Below are positions 59,382 to 64,000 of a stretch of 64,000 nucleotides of DNA, piece after piece. Location of the stretch: the NCBI RefSeq assembly GCF_010730355.1, contig NZ_AP022576.1, positions 1,302,001 to 1,366,000 on the forward strand, read 5' to 3'. The stretch's first letter is position 1. Each line of letters opens with the position of its first letter. The notes under the pieces are model-generated. The model was not told the DNA's origin and searched no databases. It saw only the letters and a list, made by a program, of their open reading frames with translations. The position numbers and the translations under genes were made by a program. Source of the DNA: Mycobacterium florentinum (GTDB lineage: Bacteria > Actinomycetota > Actinomycetes > Mycobacteriales > Mycobacteriaceae).

Positions 59382-60659
59382 CTACCGCCGGCCGGCGTTT
59401 CGCTTGCCGCTCGGGCGTCGGGTACCGGTGGGCCGCACGGGCCGGGCACCCGGCGCCGGCTTGCTCGGTGCGGACCCGGCCGACGCCGCCGCGGCCTTCT
59501 TGGTCTCCCGCGTGGTCTCGCTGTCGGAGGCCTCGTCGCCGGAGACGTCCGCCTGCTCGGGCGTGCCGGGCTTGCGTCGTTTGAGGACGCGGCGGGTGTG
59601 GGTTCGCACCAGCTCGGTGCGCTCACGCAGCGTGACCAGCAGCGGGGTGGCGAAGAAGATCGACGAATACGTGCCGACCAGGATGCCGACCAGCTGCACC
59701 AGCGCCAGGTCCTTCAGCGTGCCGACGCCCAGCAGCCAGACCGCGACCACCATCAGCGCCAGCACCGGCAGGACCGATATCAGGCTGGTGTTGATCGAGC
59801 GCATGAAGGTCTGGTTGATGGCCAGGTTGGCTTCCTCGGCGAAGGTGCGCCGGTTTCTGTGTTGGAAGTCTTTGGTGTTCTCTTCGACCTTGTCGAAGAC
59901 GATGACGGTGTCGTACAGGGAGAACCCGAGGATGGTCAGCAGGCCGATCACCGTGGCCGGGCTCACCTCGAAGCCCACCAGCGAATACACCCCCGCGGTG
60001 ACGGTCAGGTCGAACACCATCGTCGTCAGCGCGGAGATCGACATGTAGCGCTCGTAGCGCACCATGATGTAGATGCTGACCAGCACCAGGAACACACCCA
60101 GCGCCATCAGCGCCTTGTTGGTGATCTGGTCGCCCCACGTCTCGGAGACCGCCGAGTCGCTGATCGCCGCCTTGTTGGGCTTGCCGTCGGTGCCCTTGGG
60201 TCCGAACGCATCGAACAACGCGTTGCGCAGCTTGGTCGTCTCGTCGTTGGACAGCGTTTCCGAGCTGATCTGCACCGTCGCCGAAGCGCCGTTGCCGACG
60301 ATGACCACCGATTCGGCGTCGCGGCCCAGCGTCTTGCGGAACACGTCCTGCACCTGCGAGGTCGCGACGTTGCCGCGCGGGAACGAGACCGTGGTGCCGC
60401 CCTTGAAGTCGATCCCAAAAGTAAAGCCGCGCAAGATGATGGACAGGATCGCGATGGCGACGATCGCCCCGCTGATGCCGTACCACAACCGGCGCCGCCC
60501 GACCACCTCGAACGCACCCGTTCCGGTGTAGAGCCGGGAGAGAAAGCTGTGATGCGGCGGCTGCTCGGCGGAGTCGGACGTCGGCTCCACCGCCTTTTCG
60601 CCGGCTTCGGTGAGTTCGACCGCTGCCGTGTCGGAGTCGGCCTTGTCTTTCGAGGTCAT
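59382..60659 (-). CDS. secF: Protein translocase subunit SecF
   Basis: A 425-residue inner-membrane protein with six transmembrane segments and the large first extracytoplasmic loop. Diagnostic motifs are FTFGIDFKGGTTVSF, GFSLYDTVIVFDKVEENTK and MRSINTSLISVLPVLALM. A Lys/Ala/Pro-rich cytoplasmic tail of about 80 residues is longer than in E. coli. It works with SecD to pull exported proteins using the proton gradient. It lies 4 bases after secD. Confidence 0.97.
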   Translation of the reverse strand: MTSKDKADSDTAAVELTEAGEKAVEPTSDSAEQPPHHSFLSRLYTGTGAFEVVGRRRLWYGISGAIVAIAILSIILRGFTFGIDFKGGTTVSFPRGNVATSQVQDVFRKTLGRDAESVVIVGNGASATVQISSETLSNDETTKLRNALFDAFGPKGTDGKPNKAAISDSAVSETWGDQITNKALMALGVFLVLVSIYIMVRYERYMSISALTTMVFDLTVTAGVYSLVGFEVSPATVIGLLTILGFSLYDTVIVFDKVEENTKDFQHRNRRTFAEEANLAINQTFMRSINTSLISVLPVLALMVVAVWLLGVGTLKDLALVQLVGILVGTYSSIFFATPLLVTLRERTELVRTHTRRVLKRRKPGTPEQADVSGDEASDSETTRETKKAAAASAGSAPSKPAPGARPVRPTGTRRPSGKRNAGRR

Positions 60660-60663
60660 CGCG

Positions 60664-62511
60664 TTACCCCCGTCCCGTCTTCACGTCTGAAGCTCGGCGT
60701 TCCCGGGCGACCTGCTGGACGGCGCCCAGGCCGTTGTACGCGGGCTTGGCCAGTGTCGGGGATTTGGAGGCCAGGTACACCAGCGGCCAGGTCACCAGGA
60801 ACACCACCACGATGTCGAGGACCGTGGTCAGGCCCAGGGTGAACGCGAATCCCCGCACCTGACCGATCGCCAGGCCGTACAGGACCGCGGCGGCCAGGAA
60901 GGTGACGGCGTTACCCGACACGATCGTCTTGCGGGCCCGTACCCAGCCGCGCGGCACCGCCGATCGGAACGAACGGCCTTCGCGGATTTCGTCCTTGATG
61001 CGCTCGAAGAACACCACGAACGAGTCCGCGGTGGTGCCGATGCCGATGATCAGACCGGCGATACCCGCCAGATCCAGGGTGTAGTTGATCTGCCGGCCCA
61101 GGATCACCAAGATCGCGAAAATCATTGCACCGGAGGCGATCAGGGACAGCGCCGTCAGCAATCCCAGCACCCGGTAATACAGCAGCGAGTAGAGCAGCAC
61201 CAGGATCAAGCCGATTCCGCCCGCGATCAGCCCCGCGCGCAGCGAGGTCAAACCCAGTGTGGCAGAGACGGTTTGGGCCTCCGACGATTCGAACGACAGC
61301 GGCAGCGAGCCGTACTTCAGAACGTTGGCCAGCTGTTTGGCGGTGGCGGCGGTGAACGGCGGGTCGCCGCCGGAGATCTGGGTCCGCCCGCCGGGGATCG
61401 CCTCTTGGATCATCGGCGCGCTGACCACCTGGGAGTCCAGCGTGAACGCGGTCTGGGTACCGATGTGGGCGGCGGTGAAGTCCGCCCAGGTGTTCGCCGC
61501 GGCGGGCTTGAACTGAACGTCGACGACGTAGCCGATGCCGCGCTGGTTCATCGTCGAGCTGGCGTCCTGGATCTGGTCGCCGCTGATGATCGACGGCCCC
61601 AGCAGGTAGACGTACTTGTGGTCGGTCGAGCAGGTGATCAGGGGCAGGGCCGGGTCGTCGTTACCGGCCAGAATGTCCTCTTTGTCGCAGTGGGCGGCCA
61701 CCCACTGCTGGGCGACCATCTGAATGTAGGGGTTGTTGCTCTGCCGAAAATCCTTCATCACCTTGATGCGGTCGGCGAGGTCTTTGCGCGGATCGGGCGG
61801 CCCGGGCACGTCAGGCGGCGGCGCGTCCGCGGCCGGTCCGCCGGGTGCCGATGCTCCGGGTGCCGGTGCATTGCCGGGCGGCGGCGCATTGCTCGCCGGA
61901 GCCGGGCTCGGTTTCGGGCTGGGCGTCGGCGGCGGGTCCTGCGGGTACGGACGCGGTTGCGGCGCCGGCCGCCCGGACTGGCCGGCGGGCGGTGGGGCCG
62001 GCCGGCCGGCCGGTGGTGGCGCGGGCTGGCCCGCGGGCGGTGGCGCAGGCTGGCCGGGCGCCGGCTGGCCTTCGGGGGCCGGGTGACCGCCGGGCGGGGT
62101 GCCGGCCGGCGGTTTGGCTTCGGCGGCCTGGGCCGGCGACGAGTTCAGCACCGGGCGGATGTAGAGCCGGGCGGTCTGCCCCAGGTTGCGGGCCTCGTTG
62201 CCGTCGTTGCCCGGCACGGTGATCACCAGGTTGTCGCCGTCGACCACGACCTCCGAGCCGGAGACGCCCAGGCCGTTGACGCGCGCGCTGATGATCTGCT
62301 GCGCCTGGGCCAGGGCGTCCCGGCTCGGGCGCGAGCCGTCGGGGGTCCGCGCGGTCAGCGTGACCCGGGTGCCGCCCTGCAGGTCGATGCCGAGCTTCGG
62401 GGCGGCGTGCTTGTCGCCGGTGAGAAACACCAGCAGATAGACGCCGATCAGCAAGACGAAGAAAACCGACAGGTAGCGGGCGGGGTGCACCGGCGCCGAA
62501 GACGATGCCAC
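60664..62511 (-). CDS. secD: Protein translocase subunit SecD
   Basis: A 615-residue partner of Sec[17 protein letters not shown] after the first transmembrane helix, [27 protein letters not shown], and the membrane core with [18 protein letters not shown] are all typical. Between about residues 130 and 245 sits a long proline/alanine/glycine insertion with [20 protein letters not shown] repeats. It replaces part of the first periplasmic domain linker and is longer than in most bacteria. It starts at 62511, 88 bases after yajC. Confidence 0.97.
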   Translation of the reverse strand: MASSSAPVHPARYLSVFFVLLIGVYLLVFLTGDKHAAPKLGIDLQGGTRVTLTARTPDGSRPSRDALAQAQQIISARVNGLGVSGSEVVVDGDNLVITVPGNDGNEARNLGQTARLYIRPVLNSSPAQAAEAKPPAGTPPGGHPAPEGQPAPGQPAPPPAGQPAPPPAGRPAPPPAGQSGRPAPQPRPYPQDPPPTPSPKPSPAPASNAPPPGNAPAPGASAPGGPAADAPPPDVPGPPDPRKDLADRIKVMKDFRQSNNPYIQMVAQQWVAAHCDKEDILAGNDDPALPLITCSTDHKYVYLLGPSIISGDQIQDASSTMNQRGIGYVVDVQFKPAAANTWADFTAAHIGTQTAFTLDSQVVSAPMIQEAIPGGRTQISGGDPPFTAATAKQLANVLKYGSLPLSFESSEAQTVSATLGLTSLRAGLIAGGIGLILVLLYSLLYYRVLGLLTALSLIASGAMIFAILVILGRQINYTLDLAGIAGLIIGIGTTADSFVVFFERIKDEIREGRSFRSAVPRGWVRARKTIVSGNAVTFLAAAVLYGLAIGQVRGFAFTLGLTTVLDIVVVFLVTWPLVYLASKSPTLAKPAYNGLGAVQQVARERRASDVKTGRG

Positions 62512-62599
62512 TTTCCTTATATCTCCTTGGTGATCGGTTTCTTTCCCCGACAGAGCCTACGTGTCCGCTTCGCGGAAACCGCTCATCGGACCGGGTCGG

Positions 62600-62950
62600 T
62601 CACTGATCTTTGGTCACGCGGCTCTCGTCGGCCGGGCCCGGGACGTCGTCGGATTCTTCCAAGTCGTCGTCTTCGTCGTCGAAGTCGTCCTCGGGCAGGA
62701 TTTTGTCGCGGATGGCCAGCTTCATCCAGGTGGTCACCACGCCGTCGGCGATCTCGAGGTCGACGGTGTCGTCGGTGAGGGCGACGACGGTGGCCTCCAT
62801 GCCGGACGTCGTGTGCACGCGATCCCCCGGCTGCAACGACTCGTGCAGGTCGATGGTGGCCTGCATCGCCTTCTTCTGGCGACGCGACGCCAGGTACATG
62901 AACCCGCCCATGATGAGCAGGAACGGCAGGAACAAAACCAAACTTTCCAT
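62600..62950 (-). CDS. yajC: Preprotein translocase subunit YajC
   Basis: A 116-residue protein with one N-terminal transmembrane helix (LVLFLPFLLIMGGFMYLA), the conserved basic RRQKKAM, the YajC core LQPGDRVHTTSGMEATVVAL, and an acidic C-terminal tail of Asp/Glu (about residues 88-106). It associates with SecDF. It is first in the run yajC-secD-secF-lipoprotein-apt-relA. The 212 bases between it and gabT hold no further gene and must contain two divergent promoters. Confidence 0.95.
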   Translation of the reverse strand: MESLVLFLPFLLIMGGFMYLASRRQKKAMQATIDLHESLQPGDRVHTTSGMEATVVALTDDTVDLEIADGVVTTWMKLAIRDKILPEDDFDDEDDDLEESDDVPGPADESRVTKDQ

Positions 62951-63162
62951 CGAACGTGCCTGTCTTTCGTATCGGTGTCACTGGGTTTTCGAGGGTCCAG
63001 TGTGCCCGTCCAGTCTGGCAGGCCGCGGGCCGCAACCAACCGGCACCTGCGCGGACCGCCCGCGGCGGGCGCCACAGCCGAGTCGTCGGCAGGCGCCAAG
63101 ACCCCTGGAACAGCTAGGCTTTCAGCGCGGCGCGATGCACGTGTCGCCGGGAGGAGGACATC

Positions 63163-64000
63163 GTGGCCAGCCTCGAACAGACCCGCCAGCTGGTTACCGA
63201 AATCCCCGGTCCCCGGTCGCTGGAACTCAACAGGCGCCGCACCTCGGCGGTGTCCCACGGCGTCGGCATCACGCTGCCCGTGTTCGTCGCGCGCGCGGGC
63301 GGCGGCATCGTCGAGGACGTCGACGGAAACCGGCTTATCGACCTGGGCTCCGGCATCGCCGTCACCACGATCGGCAACTCCTCGCCGCGGGTGATCGACG
63401 CGGTGCGCGAACAGGTCGCCGAGTTCACCCACACCTGCTTCATGGTCACGCCGTACGAGTCCTACGTCGCGGTCGCCGAGGAGCTGAACCGGATCACCCC
63501 CGGCTCGGGCGAGAAGCGGTCGGTGCTGTTCAACTCCGGGGCCGAGGCCGTCGAGAACGCCATCAAGATCGCGCGCTCCTACACCGGCAAACCCGCCGTC
63601 GTGGCCTTCGACCACGCCTATCACGGCCGCACCAACATGACGATGGCGCTGACCGCCAAGTCCATGCCGTACAAGAGCGGCTTCGGCCCGTTCGCACCGG
63701 AGATCTACCGGGCGCCGATGTCCTACCCGTACCGCGACGGCCTGCTCGACAAGGAACTGGCCACCGACGGCGAGCTCGCCGCCAAGCGCGCCATCAGCGT
63801 CTTCGACAAGCAGGTCGGCGCCGCCAACCTGGCCGCCGTCATCATCGAACCGATCCAGGGCGAGGGCGGGTTCATCGTCCCGGCCGAGGGCTTCCTGCCC
63901 GCGCTGCTGGACTGGTGCCGCAAGAACAATGTGGTGTTCATCGCCGACGAGGTGCAAAGCGGCTTTGCGCGCACCGGCGCGATGTTCGCCTGCGAGCACG
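63163..64000 (+). CDS. gabT: 4-aminobutyrate aminotransferase, 3' end outside window
   Basis: The first 279 codons of a class III PLP aminotransferase converting GABA and 2-oxoglutarate to succinate semialdehyde and glutamate. Start GTG 63163 follows a strong GGGAGGAGG. Visible motifs are LELNRRRTSAVSHGVG, DLGSGIAVTTIGN, the PLP phosphate site NSGAEAVENAIKIAR, FDHAYHGRTNMTMALT, EPIQGEGGF and FIADEVQSGFARTG. The catalytic lysine lies beyond the window edge. Confidence 0.95.
   Translation, partial: MASLEQTRQLVTEIPGPRSLELNRRRTSAVSHGVGITLPVFVARAGGGIVEDVDGNRLIDLGSGIAVTTIGNSSPRVIDAVREQVAEFTHTCFMVTPYESYVAVAEELNRITPGSGEKRSVLFNSGAEAVENAIKIARSYTGKPAVVAFDHAYHGRTNMTMALTAKSMPYKSGFGPFAPEIYRAPMSYPYRDGLLDKELATDGELAAKRAISVFDKQVGAANLAAVIIEPIQGEGGFIVPAEGFLPALLDWCRKNNVVFIADEVQSGFARTGAMFACEH

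Overview
The window is GC-rich chromosomal DNA from a mycobacterium, most likely a slow-growing non-tuberculous species. The evidence is a PPE protein, a 13E12-family HNH protein, mycobacterial LexA boxes, many GTG starts and, from memory, a gene order that follows M. tuberculosis Rv2531c to Rv2589. Genes are dense, many overlap by 4 bases (ATGA), and no rRNA, tRNA, insertion sequence or CRISPR array was seen.

Layout. 1-3.9 kb is an accessory, partly decayed stretch: the 3' part of an enoyl-CoA hydratase, a PPE gene, an acyl-CoA ligase with two compensating frameshifts, a ferredoxin fragment, and a short copy of the 3' end of the neighbouring decarboxylase gene. 3.9-9.7 kb holds a large PLP-dependent Orn/Lys/Arg-type decarboxylase, then a membrane protein, nusB, efp and pepQ. 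9.7-20.1 kb holds a membrane protein and a long minus-strand run: alaS-ruvX-mltG-aroE-prepilin peptidase, then aroC-aroK-aroB-aroQ (chorismate pathway). 20.2-24.7 kb has a two-repeat conserved protein, rarA, and two tandem Pro/Gly-rich membrane proteins with duplicated upstream DNA. 24.8-32.8 kb is a transglutaminase / ATP-grasp / alpha-E / metallopeptidase cluster predicted to make and cut peptide bonds. 32.8-43.3 kb is mixed housekeeping and accessory: a FUSC-like membrane protein, a deazaflavin-type oxidoreductase, aspS, a ketopantoate-reductase-like gene with no standard start codon, a zinc peptidase, an aldolase/DapA-like pair facing an XRE-cupin regulator, a patatin, and an internally deleted purple-acid-phosphatase remnant.

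43.3-49.5 kb looks like a DNA-damage island. A perfect LexA box lies between a radical SAM gene and a HelR/HelD-like RNA polymerase helicase followed by a cyclase. A second perfect LexA box covers the start codon of the 13E12 HNH gene. 50-64 kb is conserved: hisS, a glyoxalase-II-like hydrolase, ppiB, then a Ser/Thr kinase whose extracellular half is a copy of the ppiB cyclophilin domain. It ends with yajC-secD-secF-lipoprotein-apt-relA and the start of gabT.

The most novel item is the kinase-cyclophilin fusion beside its apparent donor gene. Next are the paired LexA-controlled, apparently leaderless promoters and the helicase-cyclase pair behind one of them.
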